A stretch of DNA of 64,000 nucleotides. Source: Cellulomonas sp. PhB143 (lineage in GTDB: Bacteria; Actinomycetota; Actinomycetes; Actinomycetales; Cellulomonadaceae). The stretch covers positions 372,001-436,000 of the forward strand of contig NZ_RKIJ01000009.1 of the NCBI RefSeq assembly GCF_003752595.1, written 5' to 3'. Shown here piece by piece: positions 26,863 through 36,727 of this stretch. Both the position numbers and the translations under genes were made by a program. The stretch's first letter is position 1. Every line of letters begins with the position of its first letter. Under the pieces are notes generated by a model. That model ran no database searches and was not told the DNA's origin. It saw nothing but the letters and a program-made list of their open reading frames with translations.

Positions 26863-27713
26863 TGCCGGACACCACCGCCGCCGAGAGCGAGTCGCTCGCG
26901 CCGCCGTCGGAGTCCGCGCTGCGCGAGGCGATCGCCCTCGACGCGAGGCCGGCGCGCCCGTCACCCGTCTCGACGACGTTGACCTTCGCCCACCGCGCGC
27001 TGCTGAAGATCAAGCACGTGCCCGAGCAGCTCTTCGACGTCACGGTCACGCCCATCATCTTCACGCTGATGTTCACCTACCTCTTCGGCGGGGCGATCGC
27101 GGGCAGCACCGCGGAGTACCTGCAGTACCTCCTGCCCGGGATCCTCGTCCAGACGGTGCTGTTCACCACCGTCTACACCGGCTACACGATGAACACGGAC
27201 ATCACCAAGGGCGTGTTCGACCGGTTCCGGTCGCTGCCGATCTGGCGTCCCGCGCCCATCGTCGGCGCCCTGCTCGGGGACACCGTGCGCTACACGATCG
27301 CGTCCGTCGTGACCGTCGCGCTCGGCCTCGTGCTCGGCTTCCGGCCCGACGGCGGCGTCCTCGGCGTCGTGCTGGCCGTGGTCCTGCTGCTCGTCTTCGC
27401 GTTCGCGCTGAGCTGGATCTTCACGATCCTCGGGCTCGTGCTGCGCTCGCCGAACGCCGTCATGGGCGTCTCGATGCTGGTGCTCATGCCGCTGACGTTC
27501 GCGTCGAACATCTTCGTGGACCCCGCCACGATGCCCGGCGTGCTCCAGGGCTGGGTCGACGTCAACCCCGTCTCCCACCTGACCACCGCCGCGCGCGAGC
27601 TCATGGCGGGGACGGCCGGGCCCGGAGACGTCGCCTGGGCCCTGATGGCGTCGGTCGTGCTCACCGCGGTGCTGGCGCCGATCACGATGCGGCTCTACCG
27701 CGACCGGACCTGA
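26862..27713 (+). CDS. ABC-2 type permease, DrrB-like
   Basis: 283 residues, the membrane partner of the DrrA-like ATPase. Six hydrophobic segments after residue 60 (VTPIIFTLMFTYLFGGAI, LLPGILVQTVLFTTVYTG, IASVVTVALGLVLGF, VLAVVLLLVFAFALSWIFTILGLVL, VSMLVLMPLTFASNIFV, WALMASVVLTAVLAPITM). The ABC-2 motif GVFDRFRSLPIWRPAPIVG, which contacts the ATPase, is present. Starts within the stop codon of the ATPase gene (TGATG). Confidence 0.94.
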   Translation: MPDTTAAESESLAPPSESALREAIALDARPARPSPVSTTLTFAHRALLKIKHVPEQLFDVTVTPIIFTLMFTYLFGGAIAGSTAEYLQYLLPGILVQTVLFTTVYTGYTMNTDITKGVFDRFRSLPIWRPAPIVGALLGDTVRYTIASVVTVALGLVLGFRPDGGVLGVVLAVVLLLVFAFALSWIFTILGLVLRSPNAVMGVSMLVLMPLTFASNIFVDPATMPGVLQGWVDVNPVSHLTTAARELMAGTAGPGDVAWALMASVVLTAVLAPITMRLYRDRT

Positions 27714-27729
27714 GCGCGCCCGGCCGGGG

Positions 27730-28689
27730 TCAGCGCTGCGCGGCCTTCTCGTCGAGCGCCTCGACGCACCGCTTCGTCACGACCATCACCGGGCACACGG
27801 CGTGCTGCAGCACCGCCTGGCTGGTGGAGCCGAGCAGGAGCCCCGCGAACCCGCCGCGCCCGCGCGAGCCCAGGACGATGAGGTCCGACGCCTCGGAGAA
27901 CTCCGTGAGCAGCTCGGCGCCGCTGCCGTCCAGGACGATGCGCCGGATCGAGAGGCCGGGGTTCGCCGCCTCGTGACGGTCGACGATGACGTCGAGCCCC
28001 GCCGCCATGTCGGCCAGCACCTGCTCGTGGTCGACGGCCGCGGGCAGCCACGCGAGCAGGCCCGCGCCCGTGCCCACCGGCACGCCCGCGACCGCGACGA
28101 TCTCCGCCTGCCACTCCAGGCCGACCTTCACGGCGAGCTCGAGCGCGCGCTCCGCCCACGGCGACCCGTCGACGCCCACGACGATGCGGCGCAGCGGCTC
28201 CACGTCGGGCAGGTCGGCCGGCTCGGTGCCCGCCAGGCTCTTGCCCGCGCCGTCGCGCAGCGGCACGACGATCGTGGGGCAGTAGGCGTGCGCCGGCAGG
28301 GCCGACGACGTGGTGCCCAGCAGGCGCTCGGCGAACCCGCCGCCACCGCGGGTGCCGACGACGGCGAGGCCGTGCTCGCGGGACATCTCGACGAGCACGC
28401 CCGCGGCGTCCCCGGTGGTCAGCGTCGACTCGGCGTGCACGCCGCGCGCCTCGGCGCGGGCGAGGGCCTCCTCGAGCACGGCGCGTGCGCCGTCCTGGAT
28501 CACGCTGTCGTCGAGGGCCGCGTAGCCGCCGTCGAGCGACGCGGCGGTGAACGACGGCAGCGAGTACGCGCACACCAGGTGCAGCGTCCAGCCGATGTGC
28601 TTGGCGTGCGCCGTCGCCCAGTCGAGCGCGTGGAGGCTGGAGGCCGAGCCGTCCACGCCTACCAGGATGGTCGTCGATCGAGTCATCAT
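27730..28689 (-). CDS. Universal stress protein, tandem UspA domains
   Basis: 319 residues made of two UspA domains (about 5-150 and 168-305), each ending in the ATP-binding signature: VGTRGGGGFAERLLGTTSSAL and LGSRGRGGFAGLLLGSTSQAV. Both keep the GxRGxGG loop, so both should bind ATP, as in the mycobacterial two-domain Usp proteins. TAGGTT at 28727-28732 on the minus strand is a likely -10 box. Two adjacent ATG codons (28689, 28686) are possible starts. Convergent with the exporter operon. Confidence 0.95.
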   Translation of the reverse strand: MMTRSTTILVGVDGSASSLHALDWATAHAKHIGWTLHLVCAYSLPSFTAASLDGGYAALDDSVIQDGARAVLEEALARAEARGVHAESTLTTGDAAGVLVEMSREHGLAVVGTRGGGGFAERLLGTTSSALPAHAYCPTIVVPLRDGAGKSLAGTEPADLPDVEPLRRIVVGVDGSPWAERALELAVKVGLEWQAEIVAVAGVPVGTGAGLLAWLPAAVDHEQVLADMAAGLDVIVDRHEAANPGLSIRRIVLDGSGAELLTEFSEASDLIVLGSRGRGGFAGLLLGSTSQAVLQHAVCPVMVVTKRCVEALDEKAAQR

Positions 28690-28809
28690 GAGCCCCCGTC
28701 GTCCCGTCGCACCGTCACGGGGCAAACCTATCCGAGAGCGTCCGGCCCGCGCCACGACGCGCCCCCCGCGCGCGACCGGCCCAGGCACGACGAGCCCGGG
28801 CACGACGAA

Positions 28810-28841
28810 GCCCCGGCCCCCGCCGTGGCGGGAACCGGGGC
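28810..28841 (-). terminator. Hairpin terminator of the NlpC/P60 gene
   Basis: GCCCCGG-N2-CCCGCC pairs with GGCGGG-N2-CCGGGGC around a two-base loop, 17 bases past the NlpC/P60 stop. Confidence 0.65.
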
Positions 28842-28858
28842 CTCGTGACGCCTGGTGG

Positions 28859-29731
28859 TCAGCCGACCCGGATGAAGACCGGGTTGGACTGCCAGATGTT
28901 GCGGAACTGGATCGTCTTGCCCGGGCGGGGCGCGTCGATCTGCGTGTTGCCGCCCGCGTAGATCGCGATGTGGCCCGGCGAGGAGATCAGGTCGCCCGGC
29001 TGCGCCTGCGAGCGCGGCACGACCGTGCCGACGCCCGCCTGGGCACCAGAGGTGCGCGGCAGGCTGATGCCGGCCTGCGCGAAGACGTACTGCGTGAAGC
29101 CGGAGCAGTCGAAGCCCGAGGGGCTCGTGCCGCCGTACACGTAGGGGACGCCGACGTAACGGCTGGCGATCGAGATGATCGAGCTGTTCGCCGCGGCCGC
29201 GGGGGCGGCGGAGGACTGCTCGGAGGAGCTGGAGTCGGAGTCCGAGCTGCTGGACGAGGAGTCCGAGCTCGAGTCGTCGTCGGAGTCCGACGCGGAGTAC
29301 GAGTCGTCGGAGCTCTGCTCGTCCGAGCTCTGGTCGTCGGCGACCTCGGTGCGGTCGTTGTCGCGGCTGACCGTCTCGACGCGCGGGGCGGGCTCCGGCT
29401 CGGGCTCCGGTGCGGGGGTGACGGCGATCTTGGCGACGTCGACGTCCCACTTGGCCTTCGCGTCGACCTTGACGGCCGGCGCGGCCTCGAGGGCGGCACG
29501 GGCCTGGGCCGTCAGCGTCGACGTGTCGACCGTGCTGAGCTTGCCGGAGTCGTGGTCGACGGGGGCCGCGGTCGCGGCACCGGTGCCGATCATCGAGACC
29601 AGGAGGCCCGAGGAGGCGGCGACGACGGCGGTGCGTCGCGCGACCGTGCTCGTGACGGGGCGTGCGGACTGGGCGAACGCCGCCATCGGGCGGCGGGCAG
29701 CGCGATGGCGCGCGGTGGTGCTGACGGACAC
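28859..29731 (-). CDS. Secreted NlpC/P60 peptidoglycan hydrolase with Ser/Asp linker
   Basis: 290 residues. Export signal in the first 55 residues (TAVVAASSGLLVSMIGTGAATAAPV), a spacer, a strikingly acidic Ser/Asp linker (about 125-172, for example SDSDDDSSSDSSSSSSDSD), then a C-terminal NlpC/P60 (C40) domain with catalytic Cys near residue 209 in FDCSGFTQYVF and His near 254 in SSPGHIAIYAG. Cleaves D-Glu-diamino-acid bonds in peptidoglycan stems, acting outside the membrane. The 329-base leader holds a c-di-AMP riboswitch, so expression should fall when c-di-AMP is high, tying wall turnover to osmotic signalling. Confidence 0.95.
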   Translation of the reverse strand: MSVSTTARHRAARRPMAAFAQSARPVTSTVARRTAVVAASSGLLVSMIGTGAATAAPVDHDSGKLSTVDTSTLTAQARAALEAAPAVKVDAKAKWDVDVAKIAVTPAPEPEPEPAPRVETVSRDNDRTEVADDQSSDEQSSDDSYSASDSDDDSSSDSSSSSSDSDSSSSEQSSAAPAAAANSSIISIASRYVGVPYVYGGTSPSGFDCSGFTQYVFAQAGISLPRTSGAQAGVGTVVPRSQAQPGDLISSPGHIAIYAGGNTQIDAPRPGKTIQFRNIWQSNPVFIRVG

Positions 29732-29750
29732 TCTGTGGCCTCTCCGTGAT

Positions 29751-29911
29751 GCCTGCGAAGTGAGCTGTCGGGTTCGGGTGGAGAATTACCCGGCCTTCGG
29801 GACCGTGGTCCGTCCGGCTTCACCCCAAGGACATCTCTCGATGCCCACGTAACTGGGTCCCCCGCCCCTGTCGTCGGGTGGTCGTGAGACCCGGGCGGCG
29901 ACAGGGTTAGG
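29751..29911 (-). promoter_or_regulatory. Cyclic di-AMP riboswitch (ydaO/yuaA class)
   Basis: The minus-strand leader of the NlpC/P60 gene carries the conserved blocks of the ydaO class in order: a pairing 5' stem, GGGGGACCCA, TTGGGGTGAAGCCG, CCGGGTAATTC, and the hallmark 3' block CCGAACCCGACAGCTCACTT followed by CGCAGGC. This arrangement upstream of wall hydrolases is well known in actinomycetes; ligand binding normally turns the gene off. Confidence 0.92.
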
Positions 29912-29960
29912 CAGTCCGTCCGGGTGCCTCTCGGTGCGGGTGCTCCTAGCGGCAGGCACG

Positions 29961-29989
29961 AACGTACCCGAACGGTCCGCGAAAGTCAC
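29961..29989 (-). promoter_or_regulatory. Promoter of the riboswitch-NlpC/P60 unit
   Basis: On the minus strand GTGACT (29984-29989), a 17-base spacer and TACGTT (29961-29966) form a plausible -35/-10 pair about 50 bases before the aptamer. Confidence 0.5.
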
Positions 29990-30060
29990 GTTCCGATCAC
30001 GGGACCGGTGGAGCGCTCCCACGGATGTGACGAAGCCCACTCGCGAAGCGGGCTCGGGGC

Positions 30061-32011
<1,951 letters not shown>

Positions 32012-32018
32012 CCGCCGG

Positions 32019-33344
32019 CTACGCCGCGGAGCTCGACTGCGTCGCCTCGTCGGCGTCGAGCCGCGCGGCGACCTCCGCGCGGCGGTCCGCCGGGGAGGCG
32101 ACCACCAGGTGGGGGCGCACCCGCAGCCGGTAGCGCACGTCCACGTGCCAGTGCTTCTTCGCCCACAGGGACGCGACGACCGCCACGAGCAGCGAGGCGA
32201 GGCCGCCGATGCCGACCGCCCAGCGCGGGCCGGCGACGTCGGCCACCCAGCCGATGACCGGTGACCCGATCGGGGTCGCGCCCTGCAGGACCATCATGTA
32301 CAGCGCCATCACCCGGCCGCGGACGGCGGGATCGGTGGAGACCTGGATGGTCGAGTTCGCGGCGGTGAGCATCGTCAGGGACGAGAAGCCGACGAGCACG
32401 CTCAGCAGGGCGTAGACGAGGTACGACGGTGCGACGGCCTGGACCAGCATCAGCACGCCGAACGCGGCGGCGGCGCCGAGCACCAGGCGGACCCGCGGCC
32501 GCTCGCGCCGCGCGGCGAGCAGCGCGCCGCCGAGCGAGCCGATCGCGAGGACCGACCCGAGCGCGCCGTACCCGCCGGCGTCCTTGCCGAACACCTCGCT
32601 GGCCATCAGCGCGGAGGTCAGCTGGAAGTTCAGGCCGAACGTCGACACGACCCCCATGACGACCATGATCACGAGGATGTCCGTGCGCCCCCGCACGTAC
32701 GCGACGCCCTCGCGCACCGACCCGCGGCCGCGGGCCGAGCTCGGCATCGGGTAGAGCGCGGCGGCGCTCATCGCGGCGAGCGCGGCGATCGTCGCGCCGA
32801 ACGAGACCGCGTTGATGACGAACACCCAGCCGGTCCCGACCGCCGCGATCAGCACGCCGGCGAGCGCCGGGCCGATCATCCGGGCCGCGTTGAAGGACGC
32901 GGAGTTCAGCCCGACGGCGTTCGGCAGGTTGCCGGCGGGCACCATCTCCGCGACGAACGTCTGCCGCACGGGGGCGTCGATCGCCGTGACGCACCCGAGG
33001 GCGAAGGCGAAGAGGTAGACCTGCCAGAGCTGGGCGTTCCCCGCCAGGACGATGATCCCGAGGCCGAGGGCGAGCACGCCCTGGGCGCCCTGGGTGATCA
33101 TCAGCAGCCGACGGCGCGGCACCCGGTCCGCGAGCGACCCGGCCCAGGCGGAGAACAGCAGCACGGGCAGGAACTGCAGCGCGGTGGTGATGCCGACCGC
33201 GGCGCCCGAGCCGTTCGACAGGGTAGTCAGCACGAGCCAGTCCTGCGCCACGCGCTGCATCCAGGTGCCGATGTTGGCCACGAGGGCGGCGCCGAACCAG
33301 AGCCGGTAGTTGGGGAACCTCAGCGAGGCGAACGTCCGGCTCAC
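32019..33344 (-). CDS. MFS transporter
   Basis: 441 residues of an MFS permease of the MFS_3/enterobactin-exporter-like group. About 11-12 hydrophobic helices; the family motif between helices 2 and 3 is AGSLADRVPRRRLLMI, and RQTFVAEMVPAGNLPNAVGLNSASFNAARMIGPALAG is typical of the group. Its GTG overlaps the stop of the marR gene (GTGA), so the transporter is co-expressed with, and probably controlled by, MarR. The cargo is likely a drug or toxic metabolite. Confidence 0.93.
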   Translation of the reverse strand: MSRTFASLRFPNYRLWFGAALVANIGTWMQRVAQDWLVLTTLSNGSGAAVGITTALQFLPVLLFSAWAGSLADRVPRRRLLMITQGAQGVLALGLGIIVLAGNAQLWQVYLFAFALGCVTAIDAPVRQTFVAEMVPAGNLPNAVGLNSASFNAARMIGPALAGVLIAAVGTGWVFVINAVSFGATIAALAAMSAAALYPMPSSARGRGSVREGVAYVRGRTDILVIMVVMGVVSTFGLNFQLTSALMASEVFGKDAGGYGALGSVLAIGSLGGALLAARRERPRVRLVLGAAAAFGVLMLVQAVAPSYLVYALLSVLVGFSSLTMLTAANSTIQVSTDPAVRGRVMALYMMVLQGATPIGSPVIGWVADVAGPRWAVGIGGLASLLVAVVASLWAKKHWHVDVRYRLRVRPHLVVASPADRRAEVAARLDADEATQSSSAA

Positions 33345-33814
33345 GAGCGCGCCACCCGGGTCATCAGCTCGCTCGCCGCGGCCAGCGTGCGGCGCTCGTC
33401 CGCGGTGAGCTCGGCCAGCCGCCGGGTGAGCCAGGCGTCGCGGCGCCGGCGCGTCTCGTGCACCTCGCGGCGGCCGGCGTCCGTCAGCTCGACGACGACC
33501 TGGCGGCCGTCCGTGGGGTGCTCGATCTTGCTGACGAAGCCGAGGTCGACGAGCGCGTTGACGCTGCGGGTCATCGACGGCGGCCGGATGCACTCGTGCT
33601 CGGCGAGGGCGCCCGGGGTCGACGGGCCCTCGCGGAAGAGCAGGGCGAGGACGGTGAACAGGTGGTCGGGCAGCTCGGCCTCGCCGCGCTGGGCCCGCAT
33701 CCGCCGGGTCAGGCGTGCGGTCGCGATGCGCAGGTCGCTGCCGAGGGCCTCGCGGGCGCGGCCGGCGTGGGGTCCGGCGTGGGGGGCGTCGGTGACAGGG
33801 GTCGACTCGGGCAT
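33341..33814 (-). CDS. MarR-family transcriptional regulator
   Basis: 157 residues with a MarR winged helix (about 50-130: FTVLALLFREGPSTPGALAEHECIRPPSMTRSVNALVDLGFV and the wing IEHPTDGRQVVVELTDAGRREV). Controls the co-transcribed MFS gene. ATG 33814 lies seven bases after TAGGCT (33822-33827), inside a CTTAG-N-CTAAG inverted repeat that is probably its own operator, so autoregulation by blocking RNA polymerase is likely. No Shine-Dalgarno sequence. Confidence 0.93.
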   Translation of the reverse strand: MPESTPVTDAPHAGPHAGRAREALGSDLRIATARLTRRMRAQRGEAELPDHLFTVLALLFREGPSTPGALAEHECIRPPSMTRSVNALVDLGFVSKIEHPTDGRQVVVELTDAGRREVHETRRRRDAWLTRRLAELTADERRTLAAASELMTRVARS

Positions 33815-33818
33815 GATG

Positions 33819-33846
33819 CTTAGCCTAAGTCATTACCTCACGTAAC
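33819..33846 (-). promoter_or_regulatory. Leaderless promoter and MarR operator
   Basis: CTTAG-C-CTAAG (33819-33829) overlaps the -10 box TAGGCT; just upstream TTAC-N5-GTAA (33834-33846) forms a second inverted repeat in the -20 to -30 region. Both are A/T-rich islands in G+C-rich DNA. Confidence 0.6.
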
Positions 33847-33891
33847 GACCAGTGAGACCGGTCACGCGGGGCGCCGCGCCGCTCCCGGCCG

Positions 33892-33958
33892 CGAGGTCGA
33901 TGCAGCGGCGCGAGGTCGACCCCCGCGGCATCGAACTCGCGCGCCCGCATCGACCTCG
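33892..33958. repeat. 67-bp imperfect palindrome, REP-like
   Basis: Outer arms CGAGGTCGATGC / GCATCGACCTCG (12 bp, exact) enclose inner arms at 33908-33919 and 33931-33942 (11 of 12 pairs). It follows manA and may end its transcript. The CGAGGTCGA core resembles CGAGAAGTCGA in the 70-bp palindrome at 21163. Confidence 0.65.
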
Positions 33959-33990
33959 GCGCTCTCGGCGCACTCGGCGGCGGCGACCGC

Positions 33991-35181
33991 TCAGGGCACG
34001 CGGGCGAGCACGAGCAGGCCGCCGCCCCGGGCGCCGAGCCGGCCCGCGGCGTGCGGCACGAACACCGGCTCGCCCGGGGCCAGCGTCACCCGGTCGCCGT
34101 CGGCGTCGAGCTCGACCTCCCCCTCGACGACCACCGCCACCCGCGGCCCGTCGCCGGGCAGCGCCACCCGCTCCGCGCCGGGCCGGCCCACGACGAGGGC
34201 GAACTCGCGCACGGGCGCGCGGAGCTCGACGAGGCCGCCGGTGCGGTGCGTCTCGGGCCGCGCGGCCGGTCCCGGCACGAACGTGGCGCACTCGAGCAGC
34301 GAGGCGACGTCGACGTGCTTGGAGGTCAGCCCGGCCCGCAGGACGTTGTCCGAGCTCGCCATGATCTCGACCGCGCAGCCCGACAGGTACGCGTGCACGT
34401 GCCCGGCGGGCACGAAGAACGACTCCCCCGGCTCGAGGGTGACGCGGTTGAGCATGAGGGACGCGACGACGCCCGGGTCGCCGGGGTGCTGGGCGTCGAG
34501 CTGGGCGACCGCCGCGTCGGCGCGGCGCGAGGGCCCGCCCGCGGCCCGCCGCTCGGCGACCGCCGCGACCGTGACTGCCAGGTCCGCCGCGAGCCCCGGC
34601 TCGTCGCGCGCGTGCACGGCGAGCGTGAAGGCGTCCCGGACCCCCGCCGACGTCGGCCGCGCCCGCAGCGCCTCGCGCATCCGGCCCACGAGGTCGCCCG
34701 GCAGCCCGTCCAGCAGCTGGAGCGTGCGCCGGGGCCGGCGGAAACCGGACAGCCCCTCGAAGCGCGTGAGGGCGACGACCATCTCCGGCTTGTGCTGGTC
34801 GTCGCGGAAGCTGCGCTCCGGCGCGCCCGGCGCGACGCCGTCGCGGTTCTCCCGGTTGAACCCGGCCCGCGCGCGGTGCGGCTGCGGGTGCACCTGCAGG
34901 GACAGCGCCCGCTCGGCCGCGAGCAGCTTGAGCAGGTACGGCAGGCGCGGGCCGTAGGTCTCCAGCACCCGGCGCCCGACGGCGTCCTGCGCCCGCTCGC
35001 GCAGGAGGGCGTCCAGCGGGGCCCCGCCGGCGACGTGCGACGGGTGCTGCGGGTGCGCGCCCATCCACAGCTCCGCCAGCGGCTCGCCGTCGACCGGCAG
35101 CCCGAGCAGCTGCTGGAGCGCCGTCGTCGACCCCCAGTCGTAGCGCTGGAGGACGCGGTCGAGCCGGTAGAACGCCGTCAT
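33991..35181 (-). CDS. manA: Mannose-6-phosphate isomerase, class I
   Basis: Interconverts fructose-6-P and mannose-6-P, feeding GDP-mannose for mannosylated lipids and glycans. 396 residues, zinc-dependent cupin type. Seen: YDWGSTTALQQLLG, LAELWMGAHPQHPS, the metal motif SLQVHPQPHRA, NHKPEM-type DQHKPEMVVALTRFEGLSGF, and the second-half signature PAGHVHAYLSG. It starts ten bases after the NCS2 permease stop, so the two form one transcription unit although the functions differ. Confidence 0.95.
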   Translation of the reverse strand: MTAFYRLDRVLQRYDWGSTTALQQLLGLPVDGEPLAELWMGAHPQHPSHVAGGAPLDALLRERAQDAVGRRVLETYGPRLPYLLKLLAAERALSLQVHPQPHRARAGFNRENRDGVAPGAPERSFRDDQHKPEMVVALTRFEGLSGFRRPRRTLQLLDGLPGDLVGRMREALRARPTSAGVRDAFTLAVHARDEPGLAADLAVTVAAVAERRAAGGPSRRADAAVAQLDAQHPGDPGVVASLMLNRVTLEPGESFFVPAGHVHAYLSGCAVEIMASSDNVLRAGLTSKHVDVASLLECATFVPGPAARPETHRTGGLVELRAPVREFALVVGRPGAERVALPGDGPRVAVVVEGEVELDADGDRVTLAPGEPVFVPHAAGRLGARGGGLLVLARVP

Positions 35182-35191
35182 GGGTGCAGGG

Positions 35192-36664
35192 TCAGATCCC
35201 GAGCGCGTTCTCGATCGGGCCGAGCAGGAAGTACACGACGAACATCGCCGCGGCCAGCCACATCAGCGGCCGGATCTCCCGGATCTTGCCCAGCGCGATC
35301 TTGATCACGACGAACGCGATGAACCCGACCCCGATGCCGTCGCTGATCGAGTAGGTGAAGGGCATGACGACGATGGTCAGGAACGCGGGGATGCCGATCT
35401 CGACGTCCGTCCACCGGATCCCGGCGACCTGCATCATCATCAGGAACCCGACGAAGACGAGCGCGGGCGCCGCGGCCTCGTAGGGCACGAGCGCGACCAG
35501 CGGCGACAGGAACGTCGCGAGCAGGAACGCGATCCCGGTCACGACCGAGGCGAGGCCGGTCCGGGCGCCCTCGCCGACGCCCGTCGTCGACTCCACGTAG
35601 CTGGTGTTGGACGAGACGCTCGCGGCGCCTCCCGCGGCGGCGGCGATCGAGTCGACGACGAGGATCGCGCGCGAGCGGGGCGGGTTGCCCTCGGCGTCGA
35701 GCAGCTTGGCCTCCGCGCCGACGGCGACCATGGTGCCCATCGTGTCGAAGAAGTCGGCGAGCAGGAGGGAGAAGACGAGCAGCAGGACGGTGACCGCGGA
35801 GATCTTGTCGAACGATCCCAGGAGGGAGAAGTGGCCGAGCAGGCCGAAGTCGGGCATCGAGACGACGCCGTCGAACGAGGGGGCGTTGAGGTTCCAGCCG
35901 AGCGGGTTCGAGCCGTCCGTTCCCTTGGCACCGACGTGCACGACGTTCTCGATCACCACGGCGAGCGCCGTCGCCGTGAGGATCGCGATGAGCAGCGCGC
36001 CGCGCACCTTGCGGACCCACAGGACGATGGTCAGGAGGAGCCCGACGACGAAGACGAGGATCGGCCAGCCCGCGAGCGAGCCGTCCGTGCCCAGCTGCAG
36101 CGGCGTGCCGGCGCCCGGCGTGACGAACCCGGCGTTGACGAACCCGACGAGGGCGATGAAGAGCCCGATCCCGACGCTGATCGCGGTCTTCAGCTCGACG
36201 GGGACCGCCTTGAACACGGCCTCGCGGAACCCGGTCAGCACGAGCACGAGGATGATCAGGCCCTCGATGACCACCAGGCCCATCGCGTCGGCCCACGTCA
36301 TGTCGGGCAGCCCGGCGATCGAGTACGCCACGACCGCGTTGAGCCCGAGCCCCGCCGCGAGCGCGAGCGGGAAGTTCGCGAAGACGCCCATCGCGAGCGT
36401 GAGCACGCCGGCGACCAGGGCCGTCGTCGCGGAGACCATCGCGATGTTCGGCGCGTCGCCGCCGCCGAGGAACGTGCCCGTCCCGTCGGGGACCGTCCCG
36501 ATGATCAGGGGGTTGAGCACGATGATGTAGGCCATCGCGAAGAACGTGACGAGCCCGCCCCGCACCTCGCGGCCGACGGTCGAGCCACGCTCGGTGATCT
36601 TGAAGAACTGGTCCAGGCGGCTCGCGGGCGGCGTGACCTCGCGCGTGGCGGTGCTCTGCGTCAT
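35192..36664 (-). CDS. NCS2-family purine/xanthine permease, AzgA-like
   Basis: 490 residues with 12-14 hydrophobic segments. The AzgA/PbuG branch of NCS2, proton symporters for adenine, guanine or hypoxanthine, is indicated by EVRGGLVTFFAMAYIIVLNPLI, the conserved stretch NFPLALAAGLGLNAVVAYSI, FREAVFKAVPVELKTAISVGIGLFIALVGF and DFFDTMGTMVAVGAEA. All signature motifs are intact. ATG 36664 has no strong ribosome site. First gene of a two-gene unit with manA. Confidence 0.94.
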   Translation of the reverse strand: MTQSTATREVTPPASRLDQFFKITERGSTVGREVRGGLVTFFAMAYIIVLNPLIIGTVPDGTGTFLGGGDAPNIAMVSATTALVAGVLTLAMGVFANFPLALAAGLGLNAVVAYSIAGLPDMTWADAMGLVVIEGLIILVLVLTGFREAVFKAVPVELKTAISVGIGLFIALVGFVNAGFVTPGAGTPLQLGTDGSLAGWPILVFVVGLLLTIVLWVRKVRGALLIAILTATALAVVIENVVHVGAKGTDGSNPLGWNLNAPSFDGVVSMPDFGLLGHFSLLGSFDKISAVTVLLLVFSLLLADFFDTMGTMVAVGAEAKLLDAEGNPPRSRAILVVDSIAAAAGGAASVSSNTSYVESTTGVGEGARTGLASVVTGIAFLLATFLSPLVALVPYEAAAPALVFVGFLMMMQVAGIRWTDVEIGIPAFLTIVVMPFTYSISDGIGVGFIAFVVIKIALGKIREIRPLMWLAAAMFVVYFLLGPIENALGI

Positions 36665-36727
36665 GGGCGCAATCGTGCCAGACGCCGGGGCCCGCTCACG
36701 CCTGCAACCGCACCGCCCGCGCGCGGG

